Source: Hyphodiscus hymeniophilus
Taxonomy: Eukaryota; Ascomycota; Leotiomycetes; Helotiales; Hyphodiscaceae
Direction of reading: 5' to 3'
DNA: 64,000 bases
Assembly: GCA_016508695.1 (NCBI GenBank)
Contig: VNKQ01000007.1
Span: 1,798,001 to 1,862,000 of the forward strand
The notes beneath the pieces were generated by a model. It did not search any database, was not told the origin of the DNA, and saw nothing but the letters and a program-made list of their open reading frames with translations. The first letter of the stretch is position 1; every line of letters begins with the position of its first letter. Shown here piece by piece: positions 44,405-58,531 of the stretch. The translations under genes and the position numbers were made by a program.

Positions 44405-45535
44405 ATGTCTAGTATGCACATCGAAGAGCATGAGTTTAGCAACGATGATGTGAAGCTATTCTACCTCTCTGCTGGACCAAAGAATGGACCACTCATGATT
44501 TTTGTGCATGGCTGGCCTGGCATTGCAGAAACATGGAAGCCACAAATCTCTGCATTCGCTGCCTTGGGATTCCGTATTGTAGCGCCCGACATGCGCGGAT
44601 ACGGAAGATCCACAGTGACACGTGAATCTCACGATTATCGGCTTGAACGTCTCGTTGCAGATATGCTTGCATTGTTGGCCTCTCTCCAGAAAAAGGAGGC
44701 AGTTTGGGTTGGACATGACTGGGGCGCGCTTGTTGTGTGGAGTCTTGCTGCTCATTTCCCAGAGGTTGGTCGACAATGTTGACGTCCATATCAGAGAAGC
44801 AGTCTTGCTGACGAAAACACTTAGGTCTGCACTGGTATAGTCAACATGTGTGTTCCGTATCACACCCTTGAATACGGACTAGATGCACTCCTGGCGACCG
44901 TCGACCGTGAAATATATCCTGCCGATAAATTCCCAAACGGTCAATGGGACTATCAGGCATATTACGAGACAGACAGCGCTGAAGCTAACAAAGTTTTTGA
45001 GGCTGATATTGCAAATACGATCAAGGTCCTCTATCGCCGTGGGGACCCTGCTTCATATGGAAAGCCAGCCTTGACATCAGCCATCATTCACAGTGGTGGT
45101 TGGTTTGGTGGCAAGTCCAGCGCGCCGGAAATGGGCGACCTCAGTCGTTCCGTACTCGACGAGTCGACGTTCAATACGCTCAGTGACCATCTCAAACGCA
45201 TGGGATTCTTTGGGCCCACATCTTATTACCTCAACCACGCTGCCAACAAGGAATACAGCGAGAGGTCTCTGAACGGAGGAGTGCTCGATATTCCGACGCT
45301 GTTCATCGAAGCGAAGTTTGACGGAGTTTGCGAGACATCGATGAGTACGCTTTCGGACTCAATGCGCAGATACTGTCGAGATTTGACGCAGGTTTCGATT
45401 GAAGCAGGGCATTGGGTGGCTCTCGAGCGTCCGCAGGAGACGAACGCTGCAATTGCGCGGTGGCTGATGACTACTTTGCCGACGAGTTGGCCTGGGTACT
45501 GTAAGTGTTGTGGGAGCCCAGAATCTCCTGTTTGA
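44405..45535 (+). CDS. Epoxide-hydrolase-like alpha/beta hydrolase
   Basis: Two exons (44405-44764 and 44825-45535) with a 60-nt intron give 356 aa. The start MSSMHIEE was chosen over an upstream in-frame Met (44333) because homologues begin close to the beta-strand HEFSNDDVKLFY. The oxyanion motif HGWP is at 35-38. The nucleophile is D105 in VGHDWGA, which points to epoxide hydrolase or haloacid-type chemistry instead of a serine esterase. The acid lies in EAKFDG and the catalytic His in EAGHWVALERP. Two lid tyrosines are plausible in PTSYYLNHA. It probably opens epoxides to diols, in detoxification or secondary metabolism. A strong GTAAGT donor near 45501 leaves open that the last 12 residues are replaced by a further exon. 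Confidence 0.87.
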
Positions 45536-46027
45536 GTATGTTTCGGGAGCAAGGATTCTTGAGATTCCCTTCTCACCAAGACCAAAACCTTCAAGTACGC
45601 AATGACTGACTCCTCTACTACCTAGGGACGCACCCACTTGTTTCGCACAGGTTGTAGAGGGAACAAAGGCTGCTGTCTGTTAGTATATTGGTAGTTCCGA
45701 CGTGGAAAATCGCATTCACGAGTAGATCACGGATCTAGATGATGAGATCAACGCTGGCATGTACTGATATCCCTGTCACTACGAAACTGTATGGATTTAT
45801 CACAATTGAGATTTATGATGAAAGAGCTCCACGACAAGAGTTGAGATACGGCTCGCTGTTAAGGAAAGCCTAAACTCCCGAGGTCAAATGGGATTCGGTA
45901 TCGCAAGGAACCGGTGCAATCTCGCTTGAGTCTTTCTCGTTGCCCAAATTTTTCAGATGATCTCTCATTTGAATCGTAGCATTGCCTCACCTCCATCCAA
46001 CACAGCCACTGGCTAAAACTAGTCTCC
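45536..46027. other. Intergenic region
   Basis: No gene recognised; 3' flank of the epoxide-hydrolase-like gene. Confidence 0.5.
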
Positions 46028-46174
46028 CTACTTGTGAAGACCAGGCCCGCGAACCTTTTGCTGCTTCTTTGCATGCTCGCTCTCCTCGGCCAATACATTG
46101 AGATACGCCTCCATCAAGCCTATTTGAGAAAAAGTGGAAGCGCTCTTTGCAACAATATCCGTTTTATTTTTCAT
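46028..46174 (-). pseudogene. Short protein-like C-terminal fragment
   Basis: The minus-strand frame (48 codons from an ATG at 46174) ends in LMEAYLNVLAEESEHAKKQQ plus KVRGPGLHK and a stop. Its composition and helical periodicity look like the C-terminus of a real protein. No upstream exons could be joined, so it is either a relic or the last exon of an unseen gene. The family is not recognised. Confidence 0.3.
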
Positions 46175-46239
46175 AGTAGCGGCTCCTTTATATGATCTAA
46201 TCTTTGCGCCGTGTTCGCGCTCAGCTGTCTGTTCTCACC

Positions 46240-46376
46240 TTGAAGGTTTCGGAGAGTTTCGTAACACGGTCGAATTTGGTCCACTGAGCGCAAATCAACA
46301 CGGAATCATACCTGGCAATGAAGATCCAGACCTTGCCAAGGAGTTTGCCAAAGAGCTTGCGCTTGTTTATGGATGA
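46240..46376 (+). pseudogene. Short protein-like fragment on the plus strand
   Basis: The plus-strand frame reads VEFGPLSANQHGIIPGNEDP followed by DLAKEFAKELALVYG and a stop. This is far more protein-like than the surrounding DNA and resembles the C-terminal end of an enzyme. The sequence before 46240 loses this quality. It abuts the opposite-strand fragment, suggesting a breakpoint between two truncated genes. Identity unknown. Confidence 0.3.
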
Positions 46377-46535
46377 AGAGTGAACGAAGGTCGAGATACA
46401 ACCGGGAATCATCACTTGATTTGTATTTGTGATGGCGGGCCGGACAGAACTGTATGTGTAAGGAATGGATGATAAGGAGCACAGGATGCATAAACATGTG
46501 ACTTCAAGAGTAATGAATATGTACATATGTATATG

Positions 46536-47566
46536 CTACATATTTCTGCCACCAGTCACCATCAAAACCTGTCCAGTAATGTAACTGAACAGCGGGCTGG
46601 CAACAGCCAGTATGCTCTTGGCAGCCTCCGTCGCAGTGCCTGCTCTTCTAAGAGGAATATCAAGATTCGCGTCAGCCTTTTGCGCTCCCTGTCCCTTTGG
46701 TATACCAAGCGCAACCTTCTGTCCATCAGGAGTAGTGATGAAAGCACCTTCCTCCTTAGCAGCTGTCAGTCTCGTCAAAATATGTCCAAAAGCAATCGAG
46801 TTTGCTCTGACACCGAATTGTGGACCCCACTCCTTCGCAATGACTTTTGTAAGGCCATTGATCCCCGATTTTGCAAGACCGTAGTTTGCTTGGCCTGCAT
46901 TCCCATGGACACCAGAAGTGGAGGAGATATTGATGATGCAGCGGGGTTCGCCGTCTTTGACTCGGAAATAAGGGGCTGCTTCGCGGACGAGTTTGAAAGG
47001 TGCCGTGTTGTGGAGAGCAATAATATTTTCCCATTGTTTGTCGGTCATCTATAGCGAGGTATGTTAGTTTATTCGTCTTCATTCGGTTACGATGGGAGGA
47101 TTACCTTGTGGATGACTCCGTCCCAGGTATATCTGTGTGCCATAGGTCAGCACAAACAAAAGGCTGGATTGGATGTCGCAGCGTCACACGTACCCAGCGT
47201 TGTTCACGATAATATGAATCTTGCCATTACCATACTCAGCAGCCTTCTTCACGAGAGTCTTGATGTATTCCGCATCCAGCATATCTCCTGCAACGGCAAT
47301 AGCACTTCCTCCGTCTTTGTTGATGCTATCAACAACTGATTGAGCTTTCGCTACTCTGGATGTCAGCTTTGATCTCACAATGGAGCTGGTAGACTCTCAC
47401 CTCCATCGATATCTGAGACGATAACCTTCGCGCCTTCATTCGCAAAGAGGCGTGCTGCTTCAGCGCCGATTCCTTGTCCACTGCCAGTAATGATGGCTAC
47501 TTGACCAGCGAGCATGCCTTGTGGCCAATTTAAATGCCCTGCAATTTGAGCAGCACGAGACGCCAT
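46536..47566 (-). CDS. SDR family oxidoreductase (FabG-like 3-oxoacyl reductase)
   Basis: Four exons: 47566-47401, 47350-47194, 47132-47105 and 47048-46536. Introns are 50, 61 and 56 nt, and the product is 287 aa. The Rossmann TGSGQGIG is at about residues 28-35, giving an NAD(P)H site. The structural NNAG is followed by the spliced YTWDGVIHK. Catalytic Ser lies in NISSTSGVHG, and the Y-x3-K pair is in NYGLAKSGI. The protein ends with TGQVLMVTGGRNM, the usual SDR closing strand. It reduces a ketone or oxidises an alcohol; FabG-like fungal members are often called 3-oxoacyl-ACP reductase, but the substrate is not set by sequence. The 28-nt third exon was assigned by perfect frame continuity. 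Confidence 0.9.
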
Positions 47567-48469
47567 GATGAGTATGTTTTGAGATTATGGAATTTATATT
47601 AGGGTATCATAGCAGAGTTGTATAGCAGAGAAAGGTGAGTCGTTATTTATCAATGGTTGCGTAACCATAGCCTACGAAGTGGGGAAAGCTTGAAGTTCCC
47701 CGGATTACAAGCTTCATGCCTCGGTTGCCCACGGTAAATCCTACCTCAGCCTCGTCACGTGCTGGGTTTGGGATTCGAGCCTGTGCATAACACTTCTTTT
47801 GGAACAGAAGCATCCCAAGGGTTGGACAGATGCACTGCAAATAGGTGCAGTAGTCCTTCTGCAAGCTGTGCTTCCTGTCGTTGCATCTGCAAATCACTAC
47901 ATTATGTGCAAATTCTAAGTCTCTTCTGACCTAGAGAAATCCAAAGGATCAACCATACTTCCATCTTTGCAATAAGCAGCAGAGCAGGGAGGTTTCTCAT
48001 GTCTAATCCAACTACTGTGGATACTCCATCTAGTCTGTGAACTACCTAGGGTTTGTGCTCAATTTTGAAGCACTCACTCGAGCCACTCGTCCACTTAGAC
48101 GCCAAGTGTGAGTCTAACATTCAAGTCATCCTGCAAAGTGTTCCCCTAAAAAGTCCCTTCGGCATTATTGAGCTTGATCAACGGAGAGGCATGGTAATCT
48201 TCGAGTATCATGTGGTTCCCCCTCTGTCGAATTCAACATGCATTCATTGTTCATGGCTGGTCGAAATCCGTTCCAAATGTCAATACAAGTATTGATTGAG
48301 TGTTCCTCTAAGATATGTTATATCCATCAAGCAATCAAAGGGCCCACGCATCAGCTTCTGCCGAACCCAGACCATCGTGCCCTCGTGATATCCCTCAACG
48401 CCCTAATCTCCATGCCGTCTATTCGTTCCAATATGTAGTCATTCAACACTTTGTAGTTATCGTCGTCCT
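47567..48469. other. SDR promoter and TMA7 3' flank
   Basis: No supported coding sequence. It holds the upstream region of the minus-strand SDR gene and the 3' side of TMA7. Confidence 0.55.
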
Positions 48470-48799
<330 letters not shown>

Positions 48800-49236
48800 A
48801 TTAAGTGTTTTTTATGTGAAGTCTGGGTCGGAGTATTGTCAGTCGAGTCGTGCAAGCTTGTTGTTTTGTTGAAGATGGAAAAGGTTGTCCGACTGAGTTA
48901 CCGCCTCGGTGTCTTCGGCGCTAGTCTCAGAGCAGAACGTACTCTAGCGCCATTGCCTCACGATTTGATATCTGCAACCCACCATTCATCGCAACCATCA
49001 AGGCAACATTTCGAGCGCCCTTCTTTGGCACCCTACAAACATAGGATCTCTTTGGGACTGATAACTTACTGAGCTACTCGAGTCTCGAAGAATAATGCAC
49101 TGAGAGTCAAGAAGAGAGACGATAGATACCCGGTTGGGCTCTTCTCACATTGAGATCATCTACTTTGATCCTTGGCTGACACATACTTTTCATATCAAAA
49201 GGCAGGGGAATCTACCGTCTGATTATCGCAATTAAG
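48800..49236. promoter_or_regulatory. Divergent promoter TMA7 / PRP4
   Basis: 437 bp between the start codons of TMA7 (minus) and the PRP4 kinase (plus). Both are basic gene-expression factors (ribosome and spliceosome), so shared control is plausible. No motif was assigned. Confidence 0.5.
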
Positions 49237-52035
<2,799 letters not shown>

Positions 52036-52551
52036 AAGTCATTGGTAACAGCATAGCAAACAGTAGTACATCGGAACGGTTGCTTGAGTATTGCGTCAGA
52101 ATGACAACACCTGTAAGAGTGACATGGCGTCAAATTGGCAGTGCAGCATAGAATTATATGAAATCCTAGACCTACTCACCACACCTTAATGCGAGTAACC
52201 TTCAGATATTGTCGAATGTGTGAGCCAAACTCAAATGAGCTCCTGGAATACACTAGATTATAGTGAGGGAATCAGTAACACAAGTGGATAAATGCTACCT
52301 GTCTCAAGATGTATATCAATACCTACCCACCCATTCCCATCCTTTAGCTCGATCTTTCAAAGCTTCCGGGACTAAAACCGCTGCCGAAAGTCCTGCAGAT
52401 CATGAGTAGATTGCATTTGCTTTGTTATCTAGCTTGAGGTATCGGTAGCTGGGGACTCGAAGATCTTATTCTAGTCTGTATGATCATAGTTGTCATGTCT
52501 AACATTGCTGTTGCTACGAGCATCTTTCGTGCTCTCAGCTACATGTGAAGT
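52036..52551. other. Intergenic region between convergent genes
   Basis: 3' flanks of PRP4 and of the PAQR gene. No coding frame or RNA gene recognised. Confidence 0.6.
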
Positions 52552-53593
52552 TTAGCATTTGAAGCCACCAAGCCCATGGTGATAATCAAAGGCCTTGAGT
52601 AATCCATACAAATGACTTGCAGCAGCCATGACGACCAGAACATGAAATATCTGATGCGAACTACCCCAGATATCGAATGAGCCTGGCGAGGATCGTTCCG
52701 GCCACCGAGCCTGCAAATATCAGCTCCAGCTTAGGATGGACTGCATGGGAAGACGTACTGCGTAGAGTCCAGCTCCAAGAATATAGAGAAAGCCTTGAAG
52801 AACAAGCCAACTCAATCCAATCCTTCCCCGCATCTCCTGGATCCCATAGAGTTCCACACCGTGAAGGACAGGAATGACAGCGGATAGGCCCATGAGCACG
52901 AACATACCTGCTCGGTAGGGACGCCAAGCAGGCGTACGGAAGCGGTCGAATATGGAGACTGCTGCACATCCCATGCCGAGAGAGCAAATCTATGAGATCA
53001 TCAGCTTGGTATACAACTTTATAAGGGTGAGATGAGGACGAGTTGAGGAGGGATTCTACCATTGTCCAATAAAACTCCTGCAGATGTGGATGGCAATAGA
53101 ATCCATAGAAAATACTTGGGATGAAACTCCCAGTAATTAAACACACAATTCCCACGTAATCCAACTTATTTCCCCATCGAGCTACAGTGGGGGAATGATT
53201 CGAGATTGCATGATAGGTTGCGCTCATACCCAGACATAGCGCTGCTCCCAGAAAGAAACATCCAAATGCTAGGATATCGGAGCTTGTTGCAGATTCATAT
53301 CGGGATTTGAAGAGGGCGTAGAGTAGAGTCCCAGATATTGAGAATAGTACAGCCCCGATGAGATGAGAATAGATGTTCACGGATTCGTTGTGTAAATATC
53401 CTAAGCTGGAGAATGACTTCTGGAAAGAGTAGGAGGCGGGTCGATATCCCGATTGGATGTAATGGTTGTCTTGCTGCCAGTGAGGCAAATCACTCCAGAG
53501 AACTGTAAATGCTTTCTCAGCTTTTTGCTCGATATTCTTCGCTATATCCACAACAGCTTCTTTTGTGGAAGCTTTTCTCTTCTGGCCGGACAT
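52552..53593 (-). CDS. PAQR / haemolysin III family membrane protein (Izh-like)
   Basis: Three exons: 53593-53060, 52989-52759 and 52710-52552. Introns are 70 and 48 nt, and the product is 307 aa. The start is the ATG of MSGQKRKAST; the open frame extends upstream only from a GTG. After a cytosolic N-terminus, WQQDNHYIQSGYRPASYSFQ and NIYSHLIGAVLF are the signature PAQR opening. About seven transmembrane segments follow. The zinc-site residues are present: the S-x3-H in MSATYHAISNH, the D in KLDYVGI and the C-terminal HQIFH. Fungal Izh proteins affect zinc and sterol homeostasis, and the human relatives are adiponectin receptors with ceramidase-like activity. The penultimate exon ARWPERSSPGSFDIWG is also family-typical. 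The exact ligand or substrate is not set by sequence. Confidence 0.92.
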
Positions 53594-53879
53594 GTGACTC
53601 GAGATGAAGGACGCTTTCGCTCCGGTAAGCACAGGAGTACAGATGGAAATCTAGGAATGAATACAAATTGTTTGCTCTATTCCAATGTCTGAGACGGAGA
53701 AACAACTATACAAGTAAAAAAAATAGAAGGAACGAAGATGGGTCTTCACGTTGAGAAAATGGTTGGGCCTTCCTCATGAAGCCGAGGCGTTTCCTAAGTC
53801 GCCTCACCTCCAAGCTTCAGCCTCGTCTTTCAACCTCATTTCGCTTCACCGTATTATCCTCTCCATCCCGCTCTCTTCG
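53594..53879. promoter_or_regulatory. Divergent promoter PAQR / CSN8-like gene
   Basis: 286 bp between the two start codons, short enough that the two genes must share their regulatory DNA. It has pyrimidine-rich stretches toward the CSN8-like start. No binding site was assigned. Confidence 0.5.
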
Positions 53880-54830
53880 ATGTCTGCGCGAGGAGGCCGC
53901 GCGAACTCAGTACCATGGAGTCGCTTGAAGCCTGTCAGTCAAGATCCATTGGAAGCCATCGGGCTGCCTTCGAAAGGAGATAATCGGTATACCCTCATTT
54001 GGCATTGAGCCTTTGCTGTCCTGTCCCTTTGACCTCTTGCTGACCCGACCGGTAGACTTCTCGATCACAAGGCCCAGGAGCGATACTATACAAAGATTGT
54101 GGAGCGATATATGACATTTTGCTCTAATGCTGGCCGAGGGGATGAGCTTTCACGACGACTGGCGCGACTGGAGATCTCGAGTCAAGACGGATCTGCGAGT
54201 GGAACAACAACGCCCGCCGATATAGGCCTCGATGCCGCGCAAAAAGACCTTTTGACTCTCATGATGGCTATGCGAAAGCTTCGCGAAGGCATTGTCGCTT
54301 CCAACAGAGTAGATGAATTCTCCCTTCAAGCTTACATCTTCTGTATTCGACTCTCGATCCTTGTCAAGCATATGGAATCCTACCATCCCGCTATCCTCCA
54401 CCTTTTGAACAGGATGCACGTGGTACTCCCTCTCGCAGCGACCGAACTGCAAGAATTTGTTGGCTACCTTGTTCTCGATCTTGCATGTCGGCAGAACGAG
54501 TTCTCGGAAGCATATGCAGTCAGGCATCGCTACAATCTACACGATCCAAAAGTGGATGCTGTTCTGCGGGCTCTGGCTCATGACAACTACTATCTGTTTT
54601 GGAGAGTCAAACGAAGCGTTGATGGGCATAAGGCGAAGATTATGGAATTTTCGGAGGATGAGATGAAGAGGCAGACTTTGAAGTGCTTGGGAAGGGGATA
54701 TCTTAACATCGATTTGCCTGCCCTGGAACAGTACACGAATTCATCCTGGGCTTCGTTAAAGAAGGAATACAGCGTTGGATGGCAGTTGGAAGGCACGAAA
54801 GTCGTGATCCGAAAGCCTAAAGGGAAGTGA
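53880..54830 (+). CDS. CSN8/PSMD8/eIF3K-type (SAC3/GANP-like) protein
   Basis: Two exons, 53880-53986 and 54056-54830, with a 69-nt intron; the product is 293 aa. The start MSARGGRANSVPWSRLKP is followed by LLDHKAQERYYTKIVERYMT across the splice. The middle of the protein is a helical repeat (LQAYIFCIRLSILVKHMESY, ELQEFVGYLVLDLACRQNEF). It leads to a winged-helix-like end (LKCLGRGYLNIDLPALEQYT, GWQLEGTKVVIRKPKG). This layout matches PCI-type proteins of the CSN8/PSMD8/EIF3K domain family, whose members are scaffold subunits of the proteasome lid, COP9 signalosome or eIF3. Fungal orthologues are often annotated SAC3/GANP/Nin1/eIF-3 p25. The complex it belongs to cannot be decided here. Confidence 0.7.
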
Positions 54831-57472
54831 TAACTAAGTCATCTACCCGTTGACCGCAGGGAGACATTTAGCAATGTACATCTGGTGTGCAGGTTCGTGT
54901 CTCCTAAATCACTCCGGACCTCATATCGCCACACACTAATCGTGTGAGCTTAGTCTTTTGGACATATCACAATCATTCCCGACATCATTACTGACATCCC
55001 TGATTGGAGCTCTTCATTCGCGCAATTTGTCGTTACTACAACCAGTTCCAACTCATTCTGATAGTAAAGCTTTTTGGGTCTCCATCCACCGCTTTCAGGA
55101 ACCTCAATGGCCGTCCTTAAGGCAGCAACGCTATTCCCAAACCTCCCCATTATGAATGGCGGAGTCTTTGAGTAAGTTTGAGCACCTTTGAGAGAATAGT
55201 GCTTGCTGACAATTTCAGTATGTAAATTCTGATCGTCAAGGTCTTTCGTACTTTAATGGACCGTAGATGCTGGCATCAAGGCCCCGAACTTAGTAAGGTC
55301 TGGGCAGATGAAGACACCCACTGAAGAACATTGGGGGTCCAGACAGCCTGCACCATCCAAGATTTAATTATCAAAATGGCTTGCAGACCGTCTCTAGGCA
55401 TCCCCTTCGTTTATACTGGGCGGCACCGAGTGAAGAAGAGCTGATGATCGTTAGAGGAGAAGAGGGATCCGGCGCTAGCCGATTTGGATAGACCTTAACT
55501 TAGAGACTCCTACCTTGTGTCATTACTGCATTCGGATTTGATGGATGGGATTCCTGTTTCTGTTCTCAATCTCTGCGCTGCGATGTGATCCTTGAAGTAA
55601 GAGTATTACCAAGTCTTTCTGTGAAGTCACATGTTTTAAACTTATCTCTCAGTTCGAGACATGAGTTCTTTGGGTTCTCATAACGTCAATCGATACACGC
55701 TTTTGATAATCCCGGACCCATTTCGATTCTAGCTTAGTAGCTGTGGGCTGAGCTCCAACCTCGACTCTAAACCGTGACTACTTCTCATAACATAGCAGTA
55801 CCTTGTCCGACTTGGCTGTTCTTACTGGAGATGCGATACAATCTTTCCCGTTTCTTGCAAGTCAGCAGGACTTTGATCTGATTTGATGTACCTTACCAAC
55901 CTTGTCTACTTCTCCTGGCAATCATGCCCGAACAATTACTGCATATGCTGCCGCAAGCCCATGGTCGGGGATACCTACATCTAAAAATACCGTTGCACTC
56001 ACATCTGAATATATCATTCAAACTCATATCTGGTTCCCGGATACATTATTTCAAAACTTCTCGGTGTCAGTCCGTCCCCTCTCGTAGGGTAGTCCCTTGT
56101 CAGTCCCAAATATTCCACCACTCGTACCGTCTTCTCTACGGCACTTTCGGGAGAATGGATCTCTTTGGAAAATTTGTTGCACATCGCAATCGATCAATTT
56201 GTCCATTTCTGCGAGATTACTGTACTGTCGTGCCTCGTGCTTCAGGCACTTGGTGGGGTGAGCTGATCATCGTCCGTTGGAGGCCAGACCCGTCAGGGAC
56301 GTATTCGGTGCTTCCATCAGAGGCACCCCTGAATTGCTGCACGTCGCATAATGATCAACAGTTGATCTTCCAATCTTCTTGATATCCTATTGTTTGGTAT
56401 AGCCTTCATTTGCCCTCTTGATTATGTCAGATATAAATAACAGTTATGTAGGTTTATCTAGATGTGCTTCTCGTGACCTCCTTGCAGATCAGCCTAACTA
56501 ACTCCTTGAAGGTGTATTGCGAATTTGCGGGGCCCACACAAGGTTTTCTCTTTGTGCGAAACCAAAACAATGATTCCAATTTCTAACTGTGGCCTTTCTT
56601 GGCTTTCTACCTTCCATCTACGGATTCTGGATCGCAACTATCCGTCTCTCGTCGGCTTTCTCGTTGCATTACTCTTCTCAACCTTCATACTCCGAATATG
56701 AACATGCCGAATTTGAGACCCAGAATTTTCAAACTGTGGAGAGCTATTCGACTCATACTACAACTAACTAGTAGTCGCCCTCACACCCTCGCTGTGGGTC
56801 GGGTACATCTCACAAGGTATGTCTCGAGCATTCCTCCCACATTTATTTTGTTCGACTCCATAATGTAGGATCGTTTCCGAGTTACAATATCCAGTTGCTG
56901 GTTTCGTCACTGGGCTTAGAGATCTCGAAACTCAACTCTTTGCGCGAAGATACCCGTCCCGCTACTCCTTCAGGCCACGAAAGCACCAGGCAGGCACGCC
57001 CGGGCAACAGTAATGTTGACATCTCAGTGCAATTAAGTTCTTGGAATTGCTACCTTGAGAGCGTGTTTCGCATCACCTAATCCACGTCGCTGTATACAGA
57101 TATGCTGCCGACTCTAAGAATTGGTGGCAGGCTTGCTATAGTTTTACAAAGTTTGGGGGAGCCCGGTATTATCACCCCCAGGTACGCAGGCTCAAAGATC
57201 TCGCATGTCACCGATGCAATTATACTGTTGGTTTTGAATTGTTTTATTGTTTATGATACCATTTTCCTGTGCAAAAACTTTCAGTTCGCACCACGATGCC
57301 GCCGATCGATTCACGGTGCCTTTCGAATTATTTACATCAACCTTATGTATGATGAAGCATATCAACCGCATTATACCACCAAACTCCAAATTGCTCAGGT
57401 CCCCTAACAGATGCGAATCTTAACTCCTTGTACCCATGTACCATTCGTCACAACCTGCGACTGCTTTGACCC
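54831..57472. other. Gene-poor block
   Basis: About 2.6 kb with short, non-protein-like frames only (the longest, 152 codons at 55924-56382, has no recognisable motif). No repeats or RNA genes were identified. Confidence 0.5.
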
Positions 57473-58531
57473 CTAGGTCGACTTCTCATCGATCTCTCCT
57501 CCCCAGGTTCCCTTCCCAAACTTTTCCATAGCTCGTTGCTGATGAACCACACGAATCCGCTCATTCTTCTCATCCTCAACTCGTTGCAAGGCTTCAAGAC
57601 GCTCGCGCGCGAGCCTCTCTTCCATTGCTTTCAACTCGGCTTTCATCTTCTCAATTCGTGCAGTATCCGCATACGCATCCAGATGCTGTCTGAAGAATTC
57701 CTCAGGGGTAAACTCGCCTCGGAAGCCAGCAAGCTCCTCCTCCTTCGCCGTCCTATAAATTCTCTCGAGGGACATCGTCTCGTCTTGGGGCAGGTCAAAT
57801 TCCAGCACAAGTTCCTGTAACTGACGACACTGCTCCCGAAGCATTCCTTGATACTGGTAGCCGGCGGATGGCGTATCGGTGGGGGCTTCTTCATCCATGG
57901 GGCCGAGATTTGGTGAGGCGGGACGAGGCGGTGTGGCTGCGGCGGCGGTCCAGGTCCAGCGGAAGAAGTTGTCGAGCGCGTCCTTCTCTTCTGCCGAGAA
58001 ATCGGCTTCTCTCTTTCTTCTCAGCTTCATCTTGAGTCGCTCCATGACTGATCTGCGAGGTGCCGGACTATTCGAGTCTTCGGTGGCAGTGGATGAGGTC
58101 GTGGAGGCGTCGTTTGACATGGTTGGAGAGGGCTCTGAGCTGCTCGAAGCTGATGAGGAAGAGCCTTTGGACGCCATCGCCAATGTGCAGTTCTTGAATC
58201 TAATAGAGATCTTTTTCGAAGTATCGGTGGAGGTGGTGTTGAGCCCGATGAGGTCTTTTCCTTTGTGGTGTCTCGCGGCCTTCTGTTCAGTCTTTGGTCT
58301 CTTCCATGGGTTCTGCTTGCGACGTTTTTTGGCTGCTTTGCAAGGCGTCATGATTGAACAGCCTCCTGATGAGGTTGAACAGGCTTTCGATGTGGTCGAG
58401 GTTGCAGATGCGTGAAGAGATGTATCGACTGTCTTCGATGCGCCTACTCTGAGAAATAGCTTGACTCTCTTCAATGGTGAGCTTGCGGAAGAGGGGCTAT
58501 CGAAAGTCGAAAGATGATGTTTTGAAGGCAT
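57473..58531 (-). CDS. Unrecognised fungal protein with C-terminal coiled coil
   Basis: A single exon encodes 352 aa from the ATG at 58531; a longer open frame begins with TTG and is not used. The first ~60% is Ser/Thr- and Lys/Arg-rich with low complexity (KAAKKRRKQNPWKRPK could act as a nuclear signal). A more ordered segment follows: EEKDALDNFFRWTWT, GYQYQGMLREQCRQLQELV and FRGEFTPEEFFRQHLDAY. The last ~80 residues are a strongly charged coiled coil (RIEKMKAELKAMEERLARE). The family is not recognised. The coding strand is supported by codon-level composition and by the amphipathic heptads. The opposite strand is open over part of the region but lacks such features. Confidence 0.6.
   Translation of the reverse strand: MPSKHHLSTFDSPSSASSPLKRVKLFLRVGASKTVDTSLHASATSTTSKACSTSSGGCSIMTPCKAAKKRRKQNPWKRPKTEQKAARHHKGKDLIGLNTTSTDTSKKISIRFKNCTLAMASKGSSSSASSSSEPSPTMSNDASTTSSTATEDSNSPAPRRSVMERLKMKLRRKREADFSAEEKDALDNFFRWTWTAAAATPPRPASPNLGPMDEEAPTDTPSAGYQYQGMLREQCRQLQELVLEFDLPQDETMSLERIYRTAKEEELAGFRGEFTPEEFFRQHLDAYADTARIEKMKAELKAMEERLARERLEALQRVEDEKNERIRVVHQQRAMEKFGKGTWGGEIDEKST

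Noticed and set aside
47567..48469. Possible extra exons upstream of the SDR
   Set aside because: The first exon already starts at a typical SDR N-terminus and the region upstream has no continuing frame.
55924..56382. 152-codon plus-strand frame
   Set aside because: Composition is not protein-like and no domain is recognisable.
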